Positions 52,701 through 59,669 of a stretch of DNA of 64,000 nt are shown here, piece after piece; within the stretch, counting starts at the first letter, position 1, and the number at the start of each line of letters is the position of its first letter. The position numbers were made by a program, and so were the translations under genes. The DNA comes from Mucilaginibacter gossypii (GTDB taxonomy: Bacteria > Bacteroidota > Bacteroidia > Sphingobacteriales > Sphingobacteriaceae): positions 124,001-188,000 of the forward strand of contig NZ_FNCG01000013.1 in NCBI RefSeq assembly GCF_900100945.1, given 5' to 3'. Below the pieces are notes generated by a model. The model was not told the origin of the DNA. It saw only the letters and a list, made by a program, of their open reading frames with translations, and made no database searches.

Positions 52701-53907
52701 CGATATCAATATTGGTAAGGTTGCTCACCGGCTGCACATGATCAGCAGGATAATATACCTGGGGCAACTTAACCGCGGTAGATGTATCTGATGATTTCAG
52801 GTATAAGAAATTGCCGCCGGCAGGAGAATAATTGGTGGCACCGGGCTGCATTAATGCGGCTCTCATCCTGTCGGTATTAGGGGTAGGTATTCCCTTGCGT
52901 ACAGCATAAGCGCTGTAAATAAGATTAGTCATGTCGCCAACCCTCGCTCCGGGCTGAATACCCCAGTTAGTCCAATAACTTGCATACCCTCCCAGCGGGA
53001 TAAAGGTCATTGTTGCTCCGTCAAAAGCGTATTTATGATACAGTTCACCGATAGCCAATACCCGGTTATCCAATTCGGCAAACATATCTGCACCTTGCTT
53101 GTAGGCAACTTCTGCACCCCAGGCCAGTGCGGCTGCCTGCACACGCCAATGGTCGTCGCGGCCCGAATCCCCAACTTCGCCACCGGGCAACGAATTGCGC
53201 ATACCTCCTCCGGCATCCATCCGGTACACTTCCACCGCCTGGTTAAACCGGGTTACATCATCACAAAAAACGGATGCGGCAAGAGCTATTTTTAACTGGA
53301 GGGCTCCTTTATTCGCGTCGCGCAAGGGGCTTGGTACCCAGGAAGTAGGGAATAAAACATTAGCAAAATAATTTTTTACGTGCTGTGTGTTGGCTGCGGT
53401 CCAACCGGGAAAAGTACAACGAAGGATTTCAGCACCTACGCCCCAATACTGCGCATAGTCGCCAATATCCAGCATTGATTCTCCGCCGCCCCATGTAGTA
53501 TTGGTTACTGCCCAGGCATCCAACATATTAGTAGCTTTGCGGGCATAAGTTGAGTCGCCTGTAAACCACCACATCCAGGCCAGGTTGTGAACAGCCTGCA
53601 TGTCTTCAATCCAGGCACTGTTGTTTAGGTTTGGCGCCCTTGTAACAGTTGCAAAAGGCCCCTTTTGCCCATAGCCCAATTGTGAATGCGAGCCGTTTTT
53701 AAATGCATTATAACCGGATAGCCATGGTTCGCGGCTAATGTTGGCTTTCAATTGATCCAAATCGGCCCGGTTAAAGGCCACGCCAGGATGGACAAAAGGT
53801 TGGGCGCATACACCCATCGTGACAAACATCGACAGCGAAAACAACAGCAGCCTTATCTGCCGGTGCGTACCTGTCAAATAATTACAAAGCGTAAAAAGTT
53901 TTTTCAT
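46738..53907 (-). CDS. Giant T9SS-exported mosaic protein: alginate-lyase-like domain, PATR, LamG, two CBM3
   Basis: This 2389-residue protein has, in order: signal peptide (ends GVCAQP); an alginate-lyase-superfamily toroid (about 38-400, with GRDDHWRVQAAALAWGAEVA matching the conserved His region); a DUF1349/concanavalin-like domain (about 405-555); a putative-Ig domain (560-645); two Fn3 domains (646-825); a beta-helical passenger with autotransporter-type repeats (830-1340: AGGNNTYSGG, LTFTGNQAYSGTTTI); a second Ig (1346-1430); a third Fn3; LamG (1520-1720); three Ig-like repeats (1723-1970, each with SGLAVSYSSSD-type words); two CBM3 cellulose-binding modules (1973-2130, 2132-2275); and a T9SS sorting domain (2307-2389, YPNPVAARSFNIKL). 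It should be released or anchored at the surface. The substrate is uncertain: the lyase fold and CBM3 suggest cell-wall-associated uronate polymer. Confidence 0.9.
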   Translation of the reverse strand: MKKLFTLCNYLTGTHRQIRLLLFSLSMFVTMGVCAQPFVHPGVAFNRADLDQLKANISREPWLSGYNAFKNGSHSQLGYGQKGPFATVTRAPNLNNSAWIEDMQAVHNLAWMWWFTGDSTYARKATNMLDAWAVTNTTWGGGESMLDIGDYAQYWGVGAEILRCTFPGWTAANTQHVKNYFANVLFPTSWVPSPLRDANKGALQLKIALAASVFCDDVTRFNQAVEVYRMDAGGGMRNSLPGGEVGDSGRDDHWRVQAAALAWGAEVAYKQGADMFAELDNRVLAIGELYHKYAFDGATMTFIPLGGYASYWTNWGIQPGARVGDMTNLIYSAYAVRKGIPTPNTDRMRAALMQPGATNYSPAGGNFLYLKSSDTSTAVKLPQVYYPADHVQPVSNLTNIDIGNTGLAGSAAYNNGVWTLQGAGTSTSNAFSFNFKKISGDAGLVVKVENMSLNTGGCGVMLRQSLAPGSAFYDIFLKATGGAGNHYQPKAPWWLKIERVGTRIFTYHSQDGISWTGLGCWYSATGFPTDLYAGFYALSSNNSALNIATFSNVAYSQSAPAGSPEISSATTATATSGGPFSYNIVASANPSSYSASGLPAGLSIDAATGIISGTPTALGQSEITIAATNASGTGTATLMLNVVNNQAPAAPASAAAAVVNATQINISWVASANATSYSVKRSSSSTGPFTTIQSGITNTSYIDASPVPEVNNYYVVTALAGTLESGNSNVIFSSVPPAAPAQPAAVNKNKEVDLSWNAAAGAATYNVKRATISGGPYTTVANVSTTAYADLNVSNGSPYYYVVSSVGQTKESSNSAETFGVPGSSTSTWSQQPESDSLTLASNWQENATPVNPAIITFQNSADTVLTNDIPNLVASRIQFNANASNYTIDGAAIHLRNDLVNNSSGYQTLKMPVTLDTLLNVNTPNVSGTVSLIGQITGTGSLLKNGIGFLYAGGNNTYSGGTILNGNGQSWPPVYGMEISGTSTGAPSAPTSGPLGTGKITMNGGALFSANGDATLYNDIEIAAGKTSYFYQTSNALNLYGRLTGSGTIIQDGNVYAGLHLFADNSSFTGYFVSKLRSGNSRTRFEVPQSGSANASWNLDANGNDCQGIMFPTGTISFGSLSGRGAIRTDGGGSPTISIGALNITTSYGGTMTGSMNVEKVGTAILTFTGNQAYSGTTTIKNGTYLLNNDPNSGTFTSPVVATAGTFGGSGKSTSSATIGTGSGTGAALAPGNQSIGTIKVGTLTMNADATYRVELSTSSATSDKVSTAIVNLVNQPKLQITAIDSTSLAQGSSFTIIDNTGSAAISGTFKGLPELAPITVGNFTLRISYKGGTGNDVVLLDDRPLPVIITSAPTDTTLIGKPMTYTVTGIKSPNHFSASGLPAGLQIDSLSGKISGKPTESGTFNVSLSAGNGSTTGTSTLVLTVLSSAVNSLTVAAGDAKNILEWQSLPGYSYNVKRSTTSGGPYTALGSVSNLTFTDSNVSNGTTYFYVIAPADSTGEGTQSTEAVAKPNAGQRDFYQFDEESSSKGIDAWGANHAALAATASRAAGKYGKSLLLDGSANAYATLPAGIFSTLNDFTISAWVRMDAISTWMRVFDFGSSTTQYMFLTVQAGVTNGQSTIRYATKNGSAAEQNINYNYTFPLNTWTYLAVTRAGTTTTLYVNGTSVTSSTNITIKPSALGSTTQNYLGKSQFADPMFKGSIDNFKIYGRALSSTEIAADVLGDQTITFASLSGKTFGDADFVPVATASSGLAVSYSSSDTTVASVINGAIHIKAAGTTTIIASQAGNSSFKAATSINQSLTVSQKAQTITFNAIPGKTVADSDFMAGAVASSGLAVSYSSSDSTVVQVAGTKLHITGAGTAVITASQGGNANYLAASPVTQTLTVNKLSQSISFAALPLSRPGDADISLNATATSGLTVVYTSSNLNVATVINNKLHIVGAGSSTIIAQQGGNARFDTTASSKAFTVLPYNVQVQYSDGDNNQPVNNLIKPFLKIVNQDSVAINLNELTMRYWFTAENYAGINSWIDYAQMGNSNVTMKYVQLPNPRTGALGYIEYGFLNNGQLSAGGNSGVIQSRFANQDWSNFSEADDYSYLPYTGSYAANSHITLYRNGQLIYGTEPAAVTATTAFTVSYQNQNQSTSGNTISTYLVLNNTGNVPVNYSDLSIRYWFSREGTAGLNFSVSYAKLGNSKINNRFVTLSPPLTGADTYLELTIDPSAGSLYPLSNTGNIQYQVNKTDWSAFNEANDYSFAAKAAMALNSHITVYYKDQLIYGTEPTLLSSNSLASTLGQKTGIVQDNSAPIGTVQNNVIYPNPVAARSFNIKLTPDLEQKEINLVIRDNFGKVMQSGRYRGFGGNLGVQLTRSYMTGVYFVQINNLAPLRMIVSP

Positions 53908-54068
53908 GGTTTAATTGTTTAGGTAAACATATTTACTGCCGTTCCGGTATGTTTGGAAGTCGTGTAAGAGCGTGGAACAAAACAGTTTTATAATCGGACA
54001 CACCAAAGACAATGACTGCTGTAAATGATACTCACAGCAAACTGGTGTTTTTTGAAATTTTTATGACG

Positions 54069-54082
54069 TTAAAGCGCTTGGA
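54069..54082. promoter_or_regulatory. LacI-family operator candidate (TTAAAGCGCTTGGA)
   Basis: This 14-mer matches the LacI/CcpA consensus TGWAARCGYTWNCW at 12 of 14 positions and has the hallmark central CG within AAGCGCTT. It lies about 160 bases upstream of the giant T9SS gene, in the same locus as the LacI-family regulator at 58122-59153. Confidence 0.45.
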
Positions 54083-54198
54083 ATAAGCTGCTTTGTGTAT
54101 GGGTAAGTATTGTAGAAGTAATTAAAGATTCTTTCAATTCCTTTCTTGAGCTATTGTCTGTACACTCCTTCAATGATTTATTATCAATTGAAAAACGG

Positions 54199-54350
54199 TG
54201 TCATTTCGACGAACGTAGCGTCGGGAAAGTGTGTTGGGGGAGGAGAAATCTTCTACACCATGTCCGCGAGCTTTTCACGTTACTTGGCATATCGTATAAG
54301 ATCTCCTTTGCTCGCTCGCTCAGGCCTCCACAGCTCTATTGAAATGACAT
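54199..54350. repeat. Palindromic repeat, copy 2 of the GAAATGACA family
   Basis: TGTCATTTCGACGAACG near 54199 and TTGAAATGACA near 54340 are inverted ends. The interior words GGAGAAATCTTCTACA and ATCGTATAAGATCTC match copy 1 at 17233-17364. Non-coding. Confidence 0.8.
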
Positions 54351-54479
54351 TTTCTTTTAGTTGAAAAGAAGTGTACACAACAGTAGTTTCCCAAGAAGGG
54401 AATCGCACAATTTAATACCTTAAAAATATTAGTGGAGATATAAAAGATTGCACACAAGGACAGGTAGTCAATCTTACCC

Positions 54480-55964
54480 TCAATCCTTGCGCGGAAACTG
54501 GACCCCGTCCACATGTTCACCCACAAATATGTTAGCCATATCGCTTGTTTTATAAAAGCCGGGTTTGCCCGGCATCTTATCGAATATCAGGGTGCTGTTT
54601 ATCTTCAGGTTTTCAAATATAACTTTCCTGATGCCGCGTTTGTCATCATAGCCGGCTATAACAGACATATTAGCCCGCGTCCCGTTATAATTAACATTCC
54701 TGAACAGTATGTTCTCGATCCCCAGCCCGGGAGAGGTGTTATATTTTCGGTTGTACATCACTCTTAAATTAAACAGTTGCCCCTTGCGGATATCCTCAAT
54801 CTCCACGTTTTCAAAACTGGCGTTCCTGATCAGGTTGCTGTCGCCGGCATTAAGTGATATGCAGCCCTGGTAATCAAGCTGGTTTTCGTTATGGTCAAGT
54901 ACGGTCATATTTTGAACCCGGATATTCTGTAATGTGTCCGGGTGGTCAGTATCGCCGTGGGTGCCTATCAGTAGCGGGTGGGCTACATCTGCCCATAAAA
55001 TGGCGTTGTTAACTGTAATATCGGAGGTATTGCCATAATAATTCCAACGGTGACCGTAAATAGCGATACAATCGTCAGAGTTTCGCATGTATATATGATC
55101 GAGCTTAATATCCTGACTACAGAAAATGTCTATGCCATCGGCATTACCGGTAGAACTAAAAGCTTTGAAATTGCTTATTTTCACATGCTTTGATTCGCCC
55201 ATCAAAATAGAATAACCCGTTGGGAGTTCAATGATCCCGTCGATACTGATGGTATTGCTGTACTGGATGATCAAATGATCGTTCCTTAATTTTGAGGGTG
55301 TTCCTGTAGTATTTTGTGGTTTAACGCTGTCGTCCTGTACCGGGTGTTGTGTAAGGATTCCGCGGCCGCAGATCCTGACGTTCTCTGCATGATCTATAAC
55401 AAATGAGCCTTCAACAATAGCGCCGCCGGCCACATACACGGTTTTACCCGAGGGGATCACCATCCGGCCGATTTTATGGATGCCCGGGCCAAAATAAAGT
55501 GTTTGCGCATCGGCTTTTGTGGGACGGCTGCTTTCTATAGGATTGGCAAAAATCTGCAGGTTTTCAAAAATGTTGCCGTTTACCTCTAACGAAACATATT
55601 GCGAAGCGCTTAATTCAAATTCTACAACGTTGCCTTTAACCTCGGGCTTGATGCCGTATGCGGTAGGTCTGATCCTTACTTCTTTGATATTCCCCAGGTT
55701 TAGCTTAACCCGGAGCTTTACTGAACCGGAACAATCAAAATAAGTAAAAGCGGTTTTTTTAATAATGCGCTGCGTGTCAAAACGAGCCGCAACATCGGCG
55801 TTATATACATCTAAGGGCTGCCAGTTGCCTGTACCCTGCCGCACATCTACTTTAATTGTATGATTAACTAAGTTACTTTCGGGTGCTTTATAAGTTATGA
55901 TTTCTGCCTTGACTGTTTTTAATAAAAATACGACTGCACATGCCAGTGCCAGGAATTTGTTCAT
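54480..55964 (-). CDS. GH28-like beta-helix glycoside hydrolase (polygalacturonase/dextranase fold)
   Basis: The 494-residue secreted protein has a signal peptide from ATG 55964 (MNKFLALACAVVFLLKTVKA); a longer reading from 56090 has no signal and passes through leader sequence. An N-terminal beta domain (30-160) is followed by a right-handed beta-helix. The GH28 acidic residues are recognisable: GNADGIDIF near 275 (NTD position) and NSDDCIAIYGHR near 295 (DD position). PSGKTVYVAGGAIVEGSFVI marks the helix start. The order of domains also resembles GH49 dextranases, so pectin or another uronic or glucan substrate is possible. It is on the minus strand, divergent from GH97 by 209 bases. Confidence 0.85.
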   Translation of the reverse strand: MNKFLALACAVVFLLKTVKAEIITYKAPESNLVNHTIKVDVRQGTGNWQPLDVYNADVAARFDTQRIIKKTAFTYFDCSGSVKLRVKLNLGNIKEVRIRPTAYGIKPEVKGNVVEFELSASQYVSLEVNGNIFENLQIFANPIESSRPTKADAQTLYFGPGIHKIGRMVIPSGKTVYVAGGAIVEGSFVIDHAENVRICGRGILTQHPVQDDSVKPQNTTGTPSKLRNDHLIIQYSNTISIDGIIELPTGYSILMGESKHVKISNFKAFSSTGNADGIDIFCSQDIKLDHIYMRNSDDCIAIYGHRWNYYGNTSDITVNNAILWADVAHPLLIGTHGDTDHPDTLQNIRVQNMTVLDHNENQLDYQGCISLNAGDSNLIRNASFENVEIEDIRKGQLFNLRVMYNRKYNTSPGLGIENILFRNVNYNGTRANMSVIAGYDDKRGIRKVIFENLKINSTLIFDKMPGKPGFYKTSDMANIFVGEHVDGVQFPRKD

Positions 55965-56173
55965 AGAAGTTTTTATAGTGTATAGAGGAAGACAATAAAG
56001 GCGGATTCTCATACTCAATAAAAAAACTATATCGAAAAAATAACTGCATTTGCCGGAGATAATGTGCCCTAATGAGATACCTAGGAACAATTTGAACTAA
56101 ATCACTAATCTCTTTGAGTATATTTAATAGCATTGCTTGTCCTTATTACTGTTGTTGCCCTGTATCCTGAACA

Positions 56174-58054
56174 ATGAAGAATAAATACCTTTTTTTTGCC
56201 TTTTTTATAGCCCTTTCTCCCTTTTGCAATAATGCTGTGTCCGCAAAGCAAAAGGTTGTTGCACTGCTTTATTCACCAGATAACCGTACGCGGGCGCAAT
56301 TTTCACTGGATGAGCAAGGGCAGCTGTATTATCGGTTAATTTTCAATACACGGTTAATTGTTAACTGGTCGCGTTTGGGGATCGAAACTACCGGTTCTTC
56401 ATTAGTTCAGGGTATCACGTTAAAGGGATCGGCCAAAAAAGAAATCAATGAAAAGTTTTTGTGGCCGCTGGGGGAGGATGCCAGCCTGGTAAACCATTGT
56501 AACGAGCTCACGCTTCATTGCACCTCTGGCATAGGTAATTATGATATAATCGTAAGGGTATATGATGGAAGCCTGGCGTTTAGGTATGTCTGTAAGCAGC
56601 TTGGTGATAGTATTGTACAACTTAAATCGGAGCTAACGGAGTTTAACCTTGCAACAAGCTATCGCATTTACCAGTATCACGAAGAATCTGTTTTCCGGCC
56701 GGTTATGGTCGATTCATTGCCGGGTACCAGTGACCTTCCTTCAACGCTTACAGCCGCACAGTCATATATAAGTATCGGCGAAGCCGATAACCGCAATTAC
56801 ACCAAATGCGTATTGGTTCACGGCAGCCGCCCCAATAGCCTGTCGTTACAATTTTATACGGATACCATTTACCGCGACCATCGCGTTCAATCGGTTCGGA
56901 AGGATTCATTAATCCGGTTCACCGATAGTCTCATTACTCCCTGGCGAACCATCAGTTGCAGTAGTACTGCCATAGGTTTGCACGCGTTTAGTCAGCTTAA
57001 TCTTAAACTGGTTAAACCGCTTAGTAATGAGGTACCCGATTATGTAAAACCCGGAAAGGTTTTCAGGGTACCTATCAATACGCAGGGCGCTCTTGATGGA
57101 ATTGATTTTGCTCAAAAAATGAACTTTCAATACATTTTAGTTGATGCAGGCTGGTACGGTGCCGAATTTCGAACTACTTCTGATCCTACCAGATACCTGC
57201 CTGATTTCCACTTGCCGGATATCATTGCCCATGCCCGGCAAAAAGGCATCGGTGTTATTTTATACGTAAATTATGTGGGGCTCAAAGCTAAGATAGATAC
57301 CATATTGCCGCTTTATAAAAAGTGGGGAGTTAGCGGGCTAAAGTTTGGGTTTGTAGATGGCGGCACGCAGAAAGGCCTTGCCTGGCTTGATTCGGCCGTA
57401 AAAAAAGTAAATGATTATGGCATGGTACTTAACGTACATGATCATTATAAACCCACAGGTTTGAGTCGCCGGTACCCGTATGTGCTGAGCCAGGAAGGGA
57501 TCAGGGGCGACGAAAACAGTCCCGATGCTTTCCATAATACCGTATTGCCGTTTACGCGTTACCTGGCCGGCCCTGCCGATTTTACCTTTTGCTACCCCAA
57601 CAGGGTGAATGATTACAGTAAAAATATCCGGGTAAGCAAAGCTCAGCAAATGGCCCTGACCATTGTATACTTTGACCCGCTCCAGGCGATTTTCTGGTAC
57701 GGGCGGTCGCAGGATTACCGGGATGAGGCGGATATTGAATTTTTTAAATATGTGCCCACCGTATGGGATGAAAGTAAATATGTGCAGGGAGAGATAGGCG
57801 AAGGCATTACCGTAGCACGTCGTAAGGGCCGTACCTGGTACCTGGGCAGCGCTGCAGGTCTTCAGAAATGGGGAGGAAGCTTCAAGCTCGATTTCCTGGA
57901 AAAAAATCAGGTATACACCGCTACTGTTTATGGCGATGACGGACAGGGCGGCATACAGGTAAAAAAGGTTGAGCTCAGGCACAATGATGCTTTTGTTGTT
58001 GACCTGGATGCAAAAGGGGGCCAGGCCGTTATCATAAGACCTCAAATAAAGTAG
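56174..58054 (+). CDS. Glycoside hydrolase family 97
   Basis: The 626-residue secreted enzyme (signal ending AVSAKQ) has the GH97 layout: N-terminal beta-supersandwich (residues about 28-270: YSPDNRTRAQFSLDEQGQLY, WSRLGIETTG, SYRIYQYHEES), a TIM barrel (about 290-530) with YILVDAGWYG, GLKFGFVDGG and LNVHDHYKPTGLSRRYP, and a C-terminal beta domain. GH97 includes inverting alpha-glucosidases and retaining alpha-galactosidases. Asp395 in KFGFVD sits where retaining members have their nucleophile, so alpha-galactosidase-like chemistry is favoured. Enzymes of this family are usually periplasmic. It is followed by the LacI gene 67 bases later. Confidence 0.9.
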   Translation: MKNKYLFFAFFIALSPFCNNAVSAKQKVVALLYSPDNRTRAQFSLDEQGQLYYRLIFNTRLIVNWSRLGIETTGSSLVQGITLKGSAKKEINEKFLWPLGEDASLVNHCNELTLHCTSGIGNYDIIVRVYDGSLAFRYVCKQLGDSIVQLKSELTEFNLATSYRIYQYHEESVFRPVMVDSLPGTSDLPSTLTAAQSYISIGEADNRNYTKCVLVHGSRPNSLSLQFYTDTIYRDHRVQSVRKDSLIRFTDSLITPWRTISCSSTAIGLHAFSQLNLKLVKPLSNEVPDYVKPGKVFRVPINTQGALDGIDFAQKMNFQYILVDAGWYGAEFRTTSDPTRYLPDFHLPDIIAHARQKGIGVILYVNYVGLKAKIDTILPLYKKWGVSGLKFGFVDGGTQKGLAWLDSAVKKVNDYGMVLNVHDHYKPTGLSRRYPYVLSQEGIRGDENSPDAFHNTVLPFTRYLAGPADFTFCYPNRVNDYSKNIRVSKAQQMALTIVYFDPLQAIFWYGRSQDYRDEADIEFFKYVPTVWDESKYVQGEIGEGITVARRKGRTWYLGSAAGLQKWGGSFKLDFLEKNQVYTATVYGDDGQGGIQVKKVELRHNDAFVVDLDAKGGQAVIIRPQIK

Positions 58055-58121
58055 GGGGCGGAGATGTTGTTGTGCGGCATTATTAATGATTGTGTTAGTT
58101 TGACTTAAGGAGGACCCGGCT

Positions 58122-59153
58122 TTGGGCGAAATGAAGAAAAAATTGGCTTTGAAAGATATTGCTGCCGCGTTAAAAGTGTCAGAAGCATCTGTTTCCTATG
58201 TTCTTAATGGCAAGGCGAGGCAATATGGCATCAGCGTGGCGCTGGAAAATAAAATACTGAGGTTTGTTGAAAAGGTAGGTTACCGGCCAAACCGGCTGGC
58301 AGCCAGCCTGCGGACGGGAAAAAGTAAAACGGTGGGCATGATTGTGGAAGATATCAGCGATCCTTTTTTTTCGGCCATTGCGAGGGTTGTGGAAGAGCAT
58401 ATTTATAAAGAAGGTTACCGCGTTATTTATGGCAGTTCTGAAAATTCGACCGTTATTGCCCGCGACCTGCTGCAAACTTTTAAAAATTACCAGGTAGATG
58501 GGTACATCCTGGCGCCTACTGCAGGTTTGGAAGATGATATCAACCAGCTTGTAAAGGAAGGTTACCCGGTAGTGGTGTTCGACCGCGCCTCGCCTGATCT
58601 GCAATGTTCCAAAGTACTTGTCGATAACTTTCGCGGCAGCGAGACTGCGGTTTTACATTTGATAGATAACGGCTTCCGTAACATTGCCATGGTTACGCTT
58701 GCGGCCGGGCAGGATCAAATGAACGAACGTGTTAACGGTTATCACGCGGCCCTCCAAAAACACGGGCTGCCGCCTATCCTAAAAGAAATTATATATAATG
58801 AAGATCCACACAAAACCATCCAGAACCTTAAAAGCCTCCTGAAAAGTAAAAAGGATATAGATGCCATTTTTTTTGCGACCAACTATCTCGCCTTAAGCGG
58901 CCTGCAGGCCCTGAAAGAATCAGGACTGATAATTACCAGGGACATCGGTGTTGCTGTATTTGATGATATTAACAATTTTGCCCTTTTTAACCCGGCCATA
59001 ACTGCTGTTGCCCAGCCAATTAAAGAGATCGGGCTCAGGGTTACCAAAATTTTATTGGAAGAGCTTCAGGATAACCACATAATCGATTCGCAAAATATTT
59101 TATTGAAAACCAAACTGATCATAAGGGATTCATCCGTAAGGTTACCGGTTTAA
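58122..59153 (+). CDS. LacI-family transcriptional regulator
   Basis: The 343-residue regulator has an N-terminal LacI HTH (residues 6-55: LALKDIAAALKVSEASVSYVLNGKA, YRPNRLAASLRTG) and a periplasmic-binding-like effector domain (SKTVGMIVEDISDPFFSAIA, VDGYILAPTAG, GVAVFDDINNF). The start is TTG at 58122, placed 8 bases after a perfect AAGGAGG (58107-58113), unusual in Bacteroidota; ATG at 58131 is the alternative. It follows GH97 and precedes the second HTCS, so it probably represses or activates this locus in response to a sugar. A matching operator candidate lies upstream of the giant gene. An intrinsic terminator follows. Confidence 0.93.
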   Translation: MGEMKKKLALKDIAAALKVSEASVSYVLNGKARQYGISVALENKILRFVEKVGYRPNRLAASLRTGKSKTVGMIVEDISDPFFSAIARVVEEHIYKEGYRVIYGSSENSTVIARDLLQTFKNYQVDGYILAPTAGLEDDINQLVKEGYPVVVFDRASPDLQCSKVLVDNFRGSETAVLHLIDNGFRNIAMVTLAAGQDQMNERVNGYHAALQKHGLPPILKEIIYNEDPHKTIQNLKSLLKSKKDIDAIFFATNYLALSGLQALKESGLIITRDIGVAVFDDINNFALFNPAITAVAQPIKEIGLRVTKILLEELQDNHIIDSQNILLKTKLIIRDSSVRLPV

Positions 59154-59263
59154 TTTATCCGAAAAAAAAATTAAAAAAAATGAGTATCAAACCTGTTTGG
59201 GATTGTCTTTGTTATAACTCTCCCCTAATAAACCGTCCGGTTTAGCAAAGTTGGTTATAATAA

Positions 59264-59288
59264 GGCTTCTGAAAGGAAGCCCTTTTTG
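59264..59288 (+). terminator. Intrinsic terminator after the LacI gene
   Basis: GGCTTC (59264-59269) pairs with GAAGCC (59276-59281) across TGAAAG, followed by C and TTTTTG. It lies 110 bases after the stop. Confidence 0.7.
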
Positions 59289-59373
59289 TTAATGATAAAC
59301 AGCAGGGAATATTGAGAAAAATGATCGGTTGGGGCACGGATATAATCCTTGTTCTTTATTTGTCAGATAATTA

Positions 59374-59381
59374 TATTTTTG
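59374..59381 (+). promoter_or_regulatory. TAnnTTTG promoter box of the small ORF
   Basis: TATTTTTG matches the -7 box, with a CTTG 22 bases upstream as a weak -33. The predicted start, near 59388, precedes the ATG at 59411. Confidence 0.45.
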
Positions 59382-59410
59382 TTTTGAGTAAAATGTTACA
59401 GGGTGCAGAC

Positions 59411-59572
59411 ATGATAGTGTATCGATTTATGAAAAAAAAGCGAAACGAAGCGGAACCCTTAGAGCTATTTCAGATAAAGAATCCGAAAGCAGACGAACAA
59501 ACGATCAAAAAAAGCTGGAATTCAATTGTTCAGAAAATAAATCAGGAACCTAAAAAGAAGCGCCAGGAGTAA
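59411..59572 (+). CDS. Small basic protein of unknown function
   Basis: This is a 53-residue frame (MIVYRFMKKKRNEAEPLELF..., ending in a Lys/Arg-rich tail QEPKKKRQE). It is highly charged, probably helical, and has no signal or membrane segment. It is bracketed by its own promoter box (59374-59381) and a terminator overlapping its stop, which supports a real short transcript between the LacI and HTCS genes. An in-frame ATG at 59393 would add 6 residues but lies too close to the predicted transcript start. I do not recognise a family. A regulatory role is possible only by position. Confidence 0.5.
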   Translation: MIVYRFMKKKRNEAEPLELFQIKNPKADEQTIKKSWNSIVQKINQEPKKKRQE

Positions 59573-59597
59573 TGTTTAACCTGGCGGGACAGTTTTT
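59561..59597 (+). terminator. Hairpin overlapping the small ORF stop, probable terminator
   Basis: CGCCAGG (59561-59567) pairs with CCTGGCG (59580-59586), with TTTTT at 59593-59597. The T-run starts 6 bases after the stem, so strength is uncertain. Confidence 0.5.
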
Positions 59598-59669
59598 GAA
59601 ACACGAACCAAATGTTTCGCGGCACTTATATTCAAATTGAGCAGTATTCAACAACCGGCATCCTCCTGT

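Larger units (their letters stand above)
53908..54479. other. 572-base gene-free spacer with operator candidate and repeat
   Basis: No gene is seen between the giant gene and the GH28-like gene. It contains a CG-centred LacI-type palindrome (54069-54082), a small GTAAA-CATA-TTTAC inverted repeat near 53955, and the palindromic element at 54199-54350. Confidence 0.6.

Noticed and set aside
55965..56090. N-terminal extension of the GH28-like protein
   Set aside because: The ATG at 55964 gives a normal signal peptide; the extension would bury it.
57338..58045. 235-codon minus-strand frame
   Set aside because: It lies wholly antisense to the GH97 gene, whose family motifs run through the same bases.
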